A stretch of 64,000 nt of DNA from Wurfbainia villosa (GCA_025175895.1 JAKLTH010000238.1:5766001-5830000), one strand, 5' to 3'. Shown: positions 43,376 to 54,955, numbered from the stretch's first letter. Notes: generated by a model not told the origin, from the letters alone. Translations and numbers: made by a program.

Positions 43376-44263
43376 TCAATGCATTAAGAAAAAAAAAAAA
43401 AGACTAAAGGACTTTGGTAAGGATCCATCCAAGTTATAATAATAATAAAAAAAGAGTCACTGTAGAGAGATAAGGGTTTTTTTTGTAAAGGTTGTGTCTT
43501 ATGCGAGGAACATCTAAGACAGAAAAAAGAGGAATTTGATTTGTCAATTAGTAGAGGACTTTTCATTTTGTAATATATAGTCCTTCAGACGATAAACACA
43601 AGATCACCAATTCTTCTTCTCCAAGGAACATATCGTAGGTTTTAAGTAATTGATAAATTCACTGTAAGTTATTTATAATTTTGATTGTAGAATATAATTC
43701 ATGCGATGGAAAGGAAATAACAATTGGGTCTGATCAATTAGTTCGACGATGAGTCAATGACTTGAACTGGTGGAGCTCAGTATAGTAACATGGACTTTGT
43801 TCTTTTTAGACTCTCGGCACACTCTTCGAGTTATCGAGATATCTTTTTGGATATAAGATGTATCATTCTTTGCAACCTCGTTACTGACTTAATTTCGTTC
43901 GTTGTCAAGTTATCCCTTTGGATATCGACATACTCTTTCAAGTGCGTATCCACTTTGTGTACACTCTTACAGGTAAGCTTATCTCTATAGTTAAGAATGT
44001 TAAGGTTGAGATGGAAAACCAATTTTTTTTTCTTTAAGATGATGTTGTCCCACTTAAATGCTTATCGTTTTTGACATTCACCTCTTAAGATATAGCAATC
44101 TATGTCTCAAAATAAGAGCACTTCAAATTTCAAGCTCCGGGAAACTTTTGAAATCTTAGAACTCTTAAGAGAGAATGACAAGAGAGAGATCAAGAGGAGA
44201 ATTCACCACTTGAATTTTTTTGTTTTGAGTCTTTGATGACTAGATTGCTATATAGGTGGCACG
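43376..44263. other. AT-rich intergenic DNA
   Basis: No recognised gene. Short open frames lack any family signature. Confidence 0.4.
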
Positions 44264-44425
44264 TAGGGAATTGATACCCTCAGTGTCTCCTCGTGCGTGT
44301 CGACGTACACAATTGAGGGGGGCAGACCTACATGGCATGGTCAACACTGATCAACATGTGGCTACCTCCTCTCAGTTGTGCACATCGACGCATAAAGAGA
44401 GGCACCCAAGGTATCAAACTCGTAT
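44264..44425. repeat. Inverted repeat, arms about 60 bp
   Basis: TTGATACCCTCAGTGTCTCC...CGTGTCGACGTACACAATTGAGG pairs with the complement of CCTCTCAGTTGTGCACATCGACGC...GGTATCAAAC, with a loop of about 45 bp. Could be a small DNA element or an LTR relic; no TSD seen. Confidence 0.5.
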
Positions 44426-44579
44426 ATATATTGATGTGGATATAATACTATCCATGGGACCCATAGAGAGTTGGGAGTGGGGCCTATTAGAAACTTGGCG
44501 TCGTTAGAGGCGAGGTGAATAGCGATTCAACTCTTGATCGTCGATTTCGTTCGTGTGTGCATGTCTACAAATCATTAGT

Positions 44580-45686
44580 TGTTGGATCGATGCGGTTCGC
44601 TAGAGGGGGGGGGTGAATAGCGAAAAACTTTTTCCTTTTTTTTACGTTTGTTAAAAACTCGAGAGATAATTAATTGCAGCGGAAATGTAAAGTAAAAAGA
44701 GACAATGAAGTTTTTACTTGGTTCGTAGCCTTCGGCTACTACTCCAAGGCCCTAGTGATCCTTGACCACGTACGGAGGGCAAAAGCACTAAAGGAACTCC
44801 TCCTCGTTAGAGGTAGGAGTTAATCGATACAAGAAGGAAAAAGCTTGAGGTAGAGGGGCACTCCCCCTCTCCTCGTATACGATAAAAGCTCCGAAAAGAA
44901 GTGAACTTAAATAAGAGCTAAAAAAAACAGACGTTACAATAAGAAAGAATTTAAGACCTAGACGTCGGAGAGAAAGCACTTCGTGGTCGAAAAGTTGTAG
45001 CTTGGCGGAGGCTTTTTGGAAGCTTTAGAATGATGATGAAACCTTAGGTTTGTCCCTCCTTTTATAGCCTTTGAGCCCCTTTTCGAGAGGAACCCTAGCC
45101 AATCACAATTGAGCACCAATCTCCTTGAAATGGGGTGATAAGCCTTGACTCCTCGAATCTGATCATTGACCATCAGTCGACTGATGGCCATCATCACCGA
45201 TCGATGGCAAGATCACCGAGTGTTGACTCCGACCGATCGATTGACAGCAATGAGTCCTCCAAGCCGGGCAATGATCGATGCTTGTTGCAAGTCAAAGTTA
45301 GCTCAACAAAAACATAATTTCGACGGTCGTCGACCGTCCGATCTCGACCTAGACCATCTATAGGATGTCTTTGGTCGGATCTACGCTTAAGATCATCCCC
45401 ATAAAGAGGATACGACCTCACTTACGCTCGCACACACGAGCTTACCTCGACGCTTACATGTTGCTTTTGCTTCCGGCCTTCCACTCGATTCCTTCGGCTC
45501 CCTCCGAAGTCACTCGAGTGTCGCCCGACCACCGCGGCTTCCTCCGGGTGTTGCTAGCCTTCAGCTCCAGCTATATCAATCTTCTGCATACTTGATTCAG
45601 CTCGTGAGATAACGACATGAGCTTAACTTTGTATCGTTTGCTATAATCAAAACTCAGGTTCGACTTAGGTGCCTACTGCACCAACA
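44580..45686 (-). repeat. 3' LTR of element D (1107 bp)
   Basis: Bounded by TGTTGGATCGATGCGG and CTACTGCACCAACA. Carries a CAGTCGACTG palindrome (45176) followed by a CGATCG-rich patch (45190-45262) that differs strongly from the sister LTR, and the LTR arm of the junction hairpin (45622-45652). Confidence 0.92.
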
Positions 45687-46623
45687 ATCTCCCCCTTTTT
45701 GATTTATGGCAAACCCACATACAAAGTTAAGAAAAAAAACAAATTAAGTGCATTAAGTAAAATGAGCAAGAGATATGCATGAATGTGTAGGAGTAAAAAC
45801 TCTTTTCAAGTGCTCCTCGAGGAATCCTCCCCCTTGACCGAGGGTGAGTACTTGAGAAAGGGTTTTAACTCTCCCCCTTGATATTTGCTACTAAAAAAGA
45901 ATTAAGTGACCGAAATTACTTAATATTGGCCAGTGTTTAAAATAAGTTTTAAGTTAAGAAAAAAATTGATTTCTTAACCTTGGCCTTTACTTCTATTTTG
46001 TTAACAAGTTAAGTAAATTACTTTTTGTTAACAAGTTAAGTAAGAGTTAAGTAAATTATTGTATTGTTAACGAAAACAAGTTAACTAAATGTGTTTAAGT
46101 TAAGAGTTCCCTTAACTTGTTTTGTTAACTTAAAGTTAAGTAAGCCTTGGCCATAAAAAATTGATCCCTTAACTTTGACCTTTTTCTCCTCCTTTTGCCA
46201 TATATCGAAAAGAGTGAGGATGTGTGTGGAATAAAAATTAAGGTTTAATTTTAAAGTCCAAGCATGTTCCACATTATTTTGAAAATAATATACTGAAAAT
46301 AGGTTCATCTATAAAATGTTCGACTCATATTTGGCTTGATTGATATGAAGGATCAACCAGTCCTGGTCAGAGTCGGTTAGTATGTATGATTATACTCCGT
46401 GGTTCATAGCGATGCACTAGCTCTACATCTGGAACCAGGAGTAAGATCCTAACATCTCACACCCATCTACGTGGCTAAGTATACAAACACATTAGTCCTA
46501 TGTGTTGTGAGATGTATTGGCTCCTTAAATCTATAGGTGCATGATATCTAAGGTATGTCCTATGCTAGTTCCATAATAATGAAATTAAAGAAATAGTAGT
46601 AAGAACATATAATTTGCAAGTAC
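45687..46623 (-). other. Polypurine tract and 3' non-coding region of element D
   Basis: Minus-strand AAAAAGGGGGAGAT abuts the LTR. 45696-45733 pairs with 45622-45652 (core ATAAATCAAAA with TTTTGATTAT, and CTTAACTTTGTAT at the outer end). Further CCCCCTTGA words near 45828 and 45872 are extra polypurine tracts. The rest is AT-rich, with repeated AAGTTAAGTAA words (45950-46140). Confidence 0.65.
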
Positions 46624-49600
46624 CTATTCTATTACGCACATGCCCAATTTTCGTCTTAATAGACTAAGTTCGGCTTCGGGTAGGGGTTTAGTAAATAGGT
46701 CTGCTATGTTAGACTTCGAGTCAACATATTCGAGTTGTATGGAGCCGTTGGCTACATGTTCTCGAATGAAATGGTGTTTTACCTCTATATGCTTTGTCCT
46801 TGAATGGCATATAGGGTTCTTAGTTAGATTTATCGAACTTATGTTGTCTACAAAAATTTTAGTTTTGGTGAAGTCCAACCCAAAGTCTCGGAGAGTGTGC
46901 TTCATCCAAAGAAGCTGAGTTACACACTCACCCATCGCAACGTATTCGGCTTCGGTGGTAGATAAGGCAACACAATGTTGCTTCCTACTGCACCAACTCA
47001 CTAGACTCGAGCCGAGTAGTTGACAACAACCACTCGTGCTCTTTCTATCGAGTTTACTACCGGCATAATCCGAATCGGAGTAGCCGATTAGTTCAAACTC
47101 CGTAGATCTAGGGTACCAAATACCAACGTTAAGTGTACCCTTAAGATATCTAAGGATACGCTTAACTAGGGTTAGGTGAGACTCCTTAGCACAGGTTTGA
47201 AACCTGGCGCACATACTTACTGCGAATAGGATGTCGGGTCGACTCGCAGTTAAGTATAGGAGACTTCCTATCGCGCTCCTATAGTACTTTAAGTCAATGG
47301 ACTTACTTTCTGGGTCTTCTCCTATGTTAACATTAATCGCCATTGGGGTGTTTATTATCTTAGCGTCTTGCATTCCAAATCTTTTAACTAACTTCTTAGT
47401 GTATTTCTGTTGATATAGGTATATACCATCCTTAGTTTGTTTAATTTGTAGACCTAAAAAGAAACTTAACTCGCCTACCAAGTTCATTTCGAACTCACTT
47501 TCCATGAGTGAAACGAACTCGTTTAGTAAGGCTGAGTTAGAGGTTCCAAAAATTATATCTTCTACGTAAATTTGAGCTATGAATATTTCTTTACCTAAGG
47601 TTTTTACGAAGAGAGTTGGGTCAACTAAGCCTTGGTTAAACCCTTTTGACTTAAGATGGATTGAAAGTCTCTCGTACCAAGCTCGAGGAGTTTGTTTAAG
47701 TCCATAGAGAGCTTTCTTAAGTTTTAGAACATGATCGGGTTTATCTAGATTTTCGAATCCGGGGGGTTGGCTAACATAAACTTCTTCTTTAATGTATCCA
47801 TTTAGGAATGCCGACTTAACATCCATTTGAAAAAGCTTAAATCCTCGATGTGCGGCATAAGCTAGCAACATTCGAATGGATTCGAGTCTAGCTACTGGGG
47901 CATAGGTTTCGTCGTAATCTAAGCCTTCGACTTGACTAAACCCTTTGGCGACTAACCTAGCCTTGTTTCTAACTACTTCACCTTTATCATCAAGTTTATT
48001 TCGAAACACCCACCTTGTTCCAATTACCGTTTTGTCTTTAGGTGGTGGTACTAATTCCCACACTTCATTCCTAGTAAATTGAGCTAGCTCTTCCTGCATT
48101 GCAATAATCCAATCGGGATCAAGAAGAGCTTGTTCAATTGATTTGGGTTCTATCTTTGAAATTAAGGAAATTTGACTAAGGTTCCTATAGGATGCTCTAG
48201 TTCGAACTCCTAGATTAGGATCTCCTATCACTTGATCGATAGGGTGGTTAGTTTGAATCCTAGATTGGGTTGGGTTTGTGTCACCTAATGCTTGATCAAT
48301 GGGGTGACTTGGTTGAACACTAGTTTGACTCGGATCACTTGTCACTTGGTCGACAAGAGAAGTTGGTTGATGTGGATTAGATTCGGTCTCAGGGTCGGAG
48401 ACGAGTTTGGTATCAGTGGGCTCAACACTTGGGGTCATTAAGGGTTTTGTAGGTTCGGGTACTTCATCGAACACTACATTAATAGTCTCTTCGACTTTAA
48501 AGGTATCGTGGTTATATACCCTATAGGCCCTACTCGTGGTTGAGTATCCTAAGAAGATTCTATTCTTAGTGTTTAAGATATGTACTTTACATCCAAATAC
48601 CCTAAAGTACTTGATGTTGGGTACTTTATTGTGATAAATCTCGTACGAGGTCTTAAGGTGCCTCTTTACCATAAGGATCCTATTCTGGACATAGCAAGCC
48701 GTGCTAACAGCTTCTGCCCAAAACCTATCAGGTAGGTCGTATTCGTTCAACATGGTCCTAGCGGCTTCTTGTAGAGTTCGGTTTTTCCGCTCCACTAGGC
48801 CATTTTGTTGAGGGGTCCTAGGGCAAGAGAATTCATGGTGGTATCCGTTTAGGTTACAGAAGTCGGTGAACCTTTGATTTTCGAATTCACCACCATGATC
48901 GCTTCTAAGTCTTTTAACCTTAAGGTTTTTTTGATTCTCGATTAATTTAAATAGATTGATTAATTGATCTAGGGTATCATTTTTATATTTGATGAACCTA
49001 ACCCAGGTAAACCTGGAGTAGTCGTCAATTATGACTAAGCAATATTGACTTCTATTGAGTGACTTGGCTCCATGTGAATCGAATAGATCCATATGCAGGA
49101 GCTCAAGTACACTTGAGGTTCGTTCTTGGTTAGTTAACTTGTGTTGTATCCTAGGTTGTTTTCCTTGTTGACAAGCATTACAGATTTTATTAACCAAATT
49201 GTTGAGGTTGGGTAAGCCTCTGACTAAGCCACTCTGACTCATCTTGTGGACGAGTCTTGGGTGCGAGTGACCGAGTCGTCGGTGCCACAACCATGATTCC
49301 TCTTCCTGTGTCATAAGACATTTGGCTGAGGATTTAATTAAGTTAATTGTATAAATGTTATTTGTCCTAGTTCCTTTGAGTATTATTTTAGCTGTTTTAT
49401 TTGTTTTAATTACACATTTATTTTCTAAAAATACGACCTTATAGTTATTGTCACATAATTGGCTTACGCTAAGCAGGTTATATTCAAAATTCTCTACAAG
49501 TAATACATTTTTAATAACAAAATTCGAGTTAAGCTCGATATCACCTGATCCGATGATTTTGAGCTTGCCGTTATTCCCAAAGGCTACCGATCCTTGTCGT

Positions 49601-49641
49601 TTGAATCGAAACTTCGTGAATTTGAGTTGATCCCCGGTCAT
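46624..49641 (-). CDS. Pol of element D (INT-RT-RH, 1005-codon open frame, begins within protease)
   Basis: The open frame starts at MTGD just after the protease active site. Upstream, in the same frame, is WMLDSGCS then TGA then HMTG, so one premature stop (C-to-T in an Arg codon would suffice) cuts protease from the rest. Integrase: zinc ligands H120, H125, C154, C157 and catalytic D185, D248 and E284. RT: TRWVFRNKLDDKGEVVRNKAR (from about 542), QMDVKSAFLNGY, and YVED at 692-695, where the first catalytic Asp of YVDD is Glu. RNase H: YSDSDYAGSKLDRKS and STTEAEYVA. Around residue 358 (LNTKNRIFLGY) about a dozen residues present in element A's integrase C-terminal region are missing in frame. 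Two copies of HPIDQ-x-(L/I)-GD precede RT. The end at LGMCVIE is natural. Confidence 0.88.
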   Translation of the reverse strand: MTGDQLKFTKFRFKRQGSVAFGNNGKLKIIGSGDIELNSNFVIKNVLLVENFEYNLLSVSQLCDNNYKVVFLENKCVIKTNKTAKIILKGTRTNNIYTINLIKSSAKCLMTQEEESWLWHRRLGHSHPRLVHKMSQSGLVRGLPNLNNLVNKICNACQQGKQPRIQHKLTNQERTSSVLELLHMDLFDSHGAKSLNRSQYCLVIIDDYSRFTWVRFIKYKNDTLDQLINLFKLIENQKNLKVKRLRSDHGGEFENQRFTDFCNLNGYHHEFSCPRTPQQNGLVERKNRTLQEAARTMLNEYDLPDRFWAEAVSTACYVQNRILMVKRHLKTSYEIYHNKVPNIKYFRVFGCKVHILNTKNRIFLGYSTTSRAYRVYNHDTFKVEETINVVFDEVPEPTKPLMTPSVEPTDTKLVSDPETESNPHQPTSLVDQVTSDPSQTSVQPSHPIDQALGDTNPTQSRIQTNHPIDQVIGDPNLGVRTRASYRNLSQISLISKIEPKSIEQALLDPDWIIAMQEELAQFTRNEVWELVPPPKDKTVIGTRWVFRNKLDDKGEVVRNKARLVAKGFSQVEGLDYDETYAPVARLESIRMLLAYAAHRGFKLFQMDVKSAFLNGYIKEEVYVSQPPGFENLDKPDHVLKLKKALYGLKQTPRAWYERLSIHLKSKGFNQGLVDPTLFVKTLGKEIFIAQIYVEDIIFGTSNSALLNEFVSLMESEFEMNLVGELSFFLGLQIKQTKDGIYLYQQKYTKKLVKRFGMQDAKIINTPMAINVNIGEDPESKSIDLKYYRSAIGSLLYLTASRPDILFAVSMCARFQTCAKESHLTLVKRILRYLKGTLNVGIWYPRSTEFELIGYSDSDYAGSKLDRKSTSGCCQLLGSSLVSWCSRKQHCVALSTTEAEYVAMGECVTQLLWMKHTLRDFGLDFTKTKIFVDNISSINLTKNPICHSRTKHIEVKHHFIREHVANGSIQLEYVDSKSNIADLFTKPLPEAELSLLRRKLGMCVIE

Positions 49642-50178
49642 GTGTCAGGAACAACCGCTGTCCAACATCCATTGATCCTACACACAAGGTGGTTGGATTG
49701 GATGTTAGATTTTTTTTTTAAAAATTGGTTGTAAGTTGTTAAACCTAGGTCATCTCACCTGTGTCTATATGATCAAGCATGTTATACTTATGTGTTTTTT
49801 GTGAGATGACTTCCAATTAAGTTGATTAAGTGCATTTAGGTTCAAGTAATTTTATGTTAGATTTGGATTTGACCCTAGGCTTGTCAAGTTTACCTTTTCA
49901 AGATCATGGCTTCCAGGTCGTGGCGAGGCACAGGGGCCTTCTTTTATCGGATCATCGACCACTTCCTTAGACAAAGCCATTTTCAAGAAAATGATGACTT
50001 GACTCACCTAAGACTATTTCCTAGTCTAACTGGTTATTTTTGAAAAGAGGCTCCCCGAGGCTCAATCTTTTCGAAGGATTTTAATTGGTTATGTACGTGT
50101 TCTAAGTGAGTTCACAAGTTTTAAAGCACAAACTTTCTAAGTTAAATCATGTAATTTCTAAGTTAAAGCACAAACTTT
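49642..50178 (-). other. Gag-pol spacer of element D
   Basis: In element A only 15 nt separate gag and protease; here about 500 nt intervene. Read on minus it has a duplicated block GTTTGTGCTTTAACTTAGAAA after the gag stop, is AT-rich, and ends in TTGTGTGTAG immediately before GATCAATGGATGTTGG, the protease entry, like a splice acceptor. Intron identity is inference. Confidence 0.45.
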
Positions 50179-51813
50179 CTAAGTTAAAGCACAAACATGT
50201 TTTGTACTGGCTCCCCCTAGACCATTGAATCGGTTCGGTCTATCCACATAGTGGATTTGGTCCTTGGGAACCCAGTACGGGTTGGATCCTAGAGTTGAAA
50301 TCAAAAAGTTCTTAGGGACCCATGCTTGGACATGTTTCCTATGTCGACTTACAATCGACATATACGACCTATTAGTCGTGTTTGAGTTAAACCTAGTCCA
50401 AACCTTGTTGTACACGGCCCTTTGAGATCCAAGTAGGAGGTCAAGTCCTTTGATCCCGGCGAACCTTTCCAACGTGTTCCTAAGATCTTCAACTTGACTT
50501 TTCAAGAGAGAGTTCTCAACTTCGAGCTTTTCAGCTCGAGTTGGGTCCTCTTCTCGAACTTGACTAGTCGAAGAGGTTAGGGAGACCTTGTGTTTGAGGA
50601 GTTTGACCTCCTCAATCAGGGTCTCGACCTTGGACTCGGACTTAACCAATTTCCTAGACAAAAACCTAACCGTATTATGTAAAGTATTAAATAAAGTTTG
50701 ACTCACTTTAAGGGTATCTTTCGAACCGGATACGTATCCGTGGCTTGACTTGAAGGTAGCTTCGTAGTCCGAGTCATCCTCAGGTTCTGACTCAAGTTTA
50801 GGTTCGATCTCCGTGTCTGACTCAATCGATTTCGCCATGAAGACGTGATCTTCGTCTTCTTCGGATGACGCTTCTTCCCATGTCGCGTTGAGGGCCTTCT
50901 TGTGCTTAGGTGCTTGGTGGTTGAGCTTGGGGCACTCGGACTTGATATGTCCAAACCTGTTACACTCATAACACTTAATATTAGAACTTTTAGGCTTACC
51001 TTGGTTGGGTCAAGTCGTGGTTCGCTTTCGTCCCTTAGCTATCCTTCGAGCTAGGTTCATTAGTTCGGCAGTCAACTCCGGGTCAACTTCTTCTTCGGAC
51101 TCATCTTCCTCCTCGGTTGGTGGTGGCTTGCTTGCGATTTTCTTCTTCTTTGAACTTGCAAACAAGGCTATACCCCTCTCGGGTTCCGAGTTGGACTGCT
51201 CATGTAATTCGAAATCTGAAAAGAGTTCATCTAACCTAATTTTAGAAAGATCCTTGGAGACCTTGTAGGCGTCGACCATGGATGCCCATAAGGTAGTCCT
51301 CGGAAAAGAGTTTAGAACATACCTTATAAGGTCGCGGTTTTTGACCTTTTGCCCGATTGCGTGTAGGTTGTTGACTATGTCTTGGACCCAGGCGTGGAGT
51401 TGCATCGCGGACTCGTGTTCCTGCATTTTTAGGTTATATAGTTTATTGAAAAGAAGATCACGCTTACATACCTTGGCTTCATCGGTCCCTTCGTGTAGCT
51501 CCACTAGTTTTGTCCAAAGATCTTTTGCGCTTATGAAGGGGTCGACGCGATTTAGCTTTTCCTTGGATAGGCCGCATTGGAGGATTTGTGTTGCCTTGGC
51601 GTCGGCTTCGACTTGTCGTTTTGTCGCAATGGTCCATTAATCATAATCCAAGGAGTCACCCACTTCATTAGTCGGAAGTGTGAAACTCGTTTGGATTATG
51701 ATCCACATATCGATTTGGGTTTTAAGAAAGCATTTCATCCGACCCTTCCAATAACGGAAGTCATCTCCGTTGTAAAACGGAGGTCGGACGGTGCTAAAAC
51801 CCTCGAGATGGGC
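50179..51813 (-). pseudogene. Gag of element D, two nonsense codons
   Basis: One continuous frame from MAHLEGFSTVRPPFYNGDDF (ATG about 51813; an upstream in-frame ATG at 51831 is also possible) to 50179, with stops at about 51634-51636 (TAA) and 51008-51010 (TGA). Both stops are explained by single C-to-T changes. The capsid has LHAIGQKVKNRDLIRYVLNS; the single zinc knuckle is complete (CYECNRFGHIKSEC), followed by an acidic region, a likely coiled coil (EKLEVENSLLKSQVEDLRNT) and the paired WVPK motifs near the C terminus. Overall design is the same as element A gag. Confidence 0.85.
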
Positions 51814-51831
51814 CATTAGAACAAAAAACAA

Positions 51832-52310
51832 GGAGACTAAAAAGAAGACCTAGCAACGACAAAAACACACGAAAGTACCAAGACTTGCGTCTTGGATTAG
51901 TAGTGTGGAAAATAAAAAGAAACAAATGAAAAATAGAAAGTTAAGTAAAGAAATAAGAACCTAAATAAAAAGTAAGTACTCACAACCTTCGATGTCTCCG
52001 AAAGGCTAATAAACGTCGATTTTTGAGGATGAAAACAACTTGTTACGGGGGTAAACCCTTGTAAGAAGTGTAGATCTCTGCGAGGGCTTCGATTTGGTAG
52101 GTAGACCGTGTTGTGGGTCAACTTGTACGAAAAGTTATGCCCGTTTGACCGTCGGCTACTCCAAAAGCGAATACTTGCAAAACAAAACCAAACGAAGAGT
52201 ACCAAGACTTCGTCTTGGATTAGTAGTGCGGGAAAAAATTTAAGCGAACGAAAAACAAATCTGTAAAAAAAATGTTAGATTGGTGGTTTCACCAAATCTA
52301 AGCGCCCCCG
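51832..52310 (-). other. 5' leader of element D
   Basis: About 480 bp between primer site and gag, without coding signal. AAACACACGAAAGTACCAAG-type text recurs (51866-51895 and 52183-52215), a partial internal duplication containing TACCAAGACTTCGTCTTGGA. Confidence 0.5.
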
Positions 52311-52322
52311 GCTCTGATACCA
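52311..52322 (-). other. Primer binding site of element D
   Basis: Plus strand GCTCTGATACCA, two bases from the LTR edge at 52325. Confidence 0.9.
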
Positions 52323-52324
52323 AT

Positions 52325-53438
52325 TGTTGGATCGATGCGGTTCACTAGAGGGGGGGGGGGGTGAATAGCGAAAAACCTTTTCCTTTTTTTTACGTTCGTT
52401 AAAAACTTGAGAGATAATTAATTGCAGCGGAAATGTAAAGTAAAAAGAGACAATGAAGTTTTTACTTGGTTCGTAGCCTTCGGCTACTACTCCAAGGCCC
52501 TAGTGGTCCTTGACCACGTACGTAGGACAAAAGCACTAAAGGAACTCCTCCTCGTTGGAGGTAGGTGTTAATCGATACAAGAAGGAAAAAGCTTGAGGTA
52601 GAGGGATACTCCCCCTCTCCTCGTATACGATAAAAGCTCCGAAAAGAAGTGAACTTAAATAAGAGCTAAAAAAAAACCGGCGTTACAATAAGAAAGAATT
52701 TAAGACCTAGACGTCGGAGAGAAAGCACTTCGTGGTCGAAAAGTTGTAGCTTGGCGGAGGCTTTTTGGAAGCTTTAGAATGATGATGAAACCTTAGGTTT
52801 GTCCCTCCTTTTATAGCCTTTGAGCCCCTTTTCGAGAGCAACTCTAGCCAATCACAATTGAGCACCAATCTCCTTGAAATGGGGTGATAAGCCTTGACTC
52901 CTCGAATCTGATCATTGACCATCAGTCGACTGATGGCCATCATCGATCGTGATGGCGACATCGGTCCGAGTCGACCTCCGGCCGATCGTGATTGTGGCGG
53001 CAATGAGTCCTCCAAGCCGGCAATGATCGATGCTTGTTGCAAGTCAAAGTTAGCTCAACAAAAACATAATTTCGACGGTCGTCGACCGTCCGATCTCGAC
53101 CTAGACCATCTATAGGATGTCTTTGGTCGGATCTACGCTTAAGATCATCCCCATAAAGAGGATACGACCTCACTTACGCTCGCACACACGAGCTTACCTC
53201 GACACTTACATGTTGCTTTTGCTTCCGGCCTTCCACTCGATTCCTTCGGCTCCCTCCGAAGTCACTCGAGTGTCGCCCGACCACCGCGGCTTCCTCTGGG
53301 TGTCGCTAGCCTTCAGCTCCAGCTATATCAATCTTCTGCATACTCGATTCAGCTCGTGAGATAACGACATGAGATTAACTTTGTATCGTTTGCTATAATC
53401 AAAACTCAGGTTCGACTTAGGTGCCTACTGCACCAACA
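52325..53438 (-). repeat. 5' LTR of element D (1114 bp)
   Basis: Bounded like the 3' LTR. Near-identical except scattered substitutions (about 52505-52665, 52840) and a divergent patch at 52940-53010. A 13-G run near 52350 is longer than in the sister LTR. Confidence 0.92.
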
Positions 53439-54955
53439 TTAGTGTGCAGTGGAAAATAAAAAAAATAAACAATACGAATAACACAAGCACAACAAATCAA
53501 TTTTTATATAGTTCGGAACCCCCAGTTTATACTCCACGGTCTAGCTCCTAGCGATAGATCCACTATCATTTTCTCCTCCTCGGAAATCTTCCAAAAGCGA
53601 AGAAATCTCTTACAACCTGAGCTTGTACAAAGAATGCAACCAAATACAAAATATACAAGTGAAATGAAGAACAAGAATCAAAACAATTTACACAGTGAAA
53701 TCTTTGCTTAATCATTGTTTGGTTGCTTCGAAATGACTTAAAAGGTTTGAAATACAACAACACTTCCCCTTCAAAGTCACCAAGAACCAACACCTTTAAA
53801 TCACCTTGCAATCCCTTTTTATAGGCTTCTCGATCATCAGGCTGATTTTCGCCTACAAGTCGATTGATCTTACTCCTAGTCGACTGGTCAATCAATCATT
53901 TCTCTTTAATGGCTAATCCATGTCAGATTTTGACTTCCTATAGTGCACCAATTGACTACCATAAATCACCAGTTGATTGGTGAGCTTTGGTCGAACTGGT
54001 TGGTTAAGATGGAAACATTATGTTTGATTCATAAGCTGAAAATATAATTCACAATCAACTGAACTGTAGCAGTTGACTGGTGAATACTAGCAGTTGATTG
54101 CTATTGTTCATAGTTGACTGTAATGTAGCAGTAGATTACTATAGAAGTCGACTGGTGAACAGTAGCAGTCGATTGCTACCATTCACAATCGAGTTCTAAA
54201 CTCAACGGTGTATGAACAGTAATACCAGTCGATTGGTAAACCCTATCGGTCGATTGATACCTCAGTCTCAGTTATTTCACATCAACTCTCGCTTCACTTG
54301 GTATTCGATTGACCTCAATCTGCTAAGATTTTTCTCGTCCGACACTCAATCACCCTTGATCTATCAGAACTTCTCTTTGCCAAGCATGGTCACCTTGACA
54401 TGTCGAAACTTCACTTGCCAAGCATGACTACTTTAACCTATTGGGACTTCCCTTGTCAAGCACGATTAATTTGATTTGCTAGGACTTGACTTTCTAAGCA
54501 CAGTCACTATGATCTGTCGGGACTTCACTTGCCTAGTCATCCACTCACCTTGACCTATCATGACTTAACCGACACCAAGCATCCAATCCTCCTTGACTTG
54601 CTTGGATTTTTCACTTGCCAACTCTTTGTCGGACTTTCACCACTAAATGTTTTGTCCTCCTTGACTCACTTGAATTTCCCACTTGCCAACTCCTTGTTGG
54701 ATTTTCCACCACCAAGTGTCTGGTCCTTCCTGACCCACTTGGATTTTTACCTTGCTAACGTCCGGTTGGACTTCACTCGTCAAATATTTAGTCAATCTTG
54801 ACCTATTTAACTTCTCATCATACCTCATCCATATGACTACAGATGTCTCATACTATCCTATAATTATATTATTGTACATATTATCAAATATTGAAACTCA
54901 ACTTAAGCCTCACTCAAGCTTGGTCAACATTGACTTGAGGCCAATTACACCAATA

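Larger units (their letters stand above)
44580..53438 (-). mobile_element. Element D: near-complete SIRE-like Ty1/copia element
   Basis: Complete 8.86-kb minus-strand element with the perfect TSD TTAGT (44575-44579 and 53439-53443), LTRs of 1107 and 1114 bp, primer site, gag (two stops), a 1005-codon pol frame and a polypurine tract. There is no third ORF between RNase H and the LTR, unlike element A. It is the most coding-competent element in the window and sits inside LTR E. Confidence 0.93.
44485..54955 (-). repeat. LTR E, solo, interrupted by element D
   Basis: Pieces 44485-44579 and 53444-54955 (about 1.6 kb) form one LTR of the same superfamily: a TTAGAGGCGAGGTGAATAGCG block, GTGTGCAGTGGAAA..TAATAC, GTTCGGAACC, CTCCACGG, GTCGATTG words and CTTGG/CTTGCCAA dyads (54310-54800). 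The far end reads GGCCAATTACACCAATA. Both terminal hexamers are mutated (TATTAG and CCAATA instead of TGTTGG and CCAACA). No internal region adjoins either side. Flanks GGGGC/GGGGA are an imperfect TSD. Confidence 0.7.

Noticed and set aside
45135..45595. Overlapping short frames in LTR D (both strands)
   Set aside because: Located in the LTR around the CGATCG patch; duplicated in the sister LTR at 52907-53359 as expected for an LTR.
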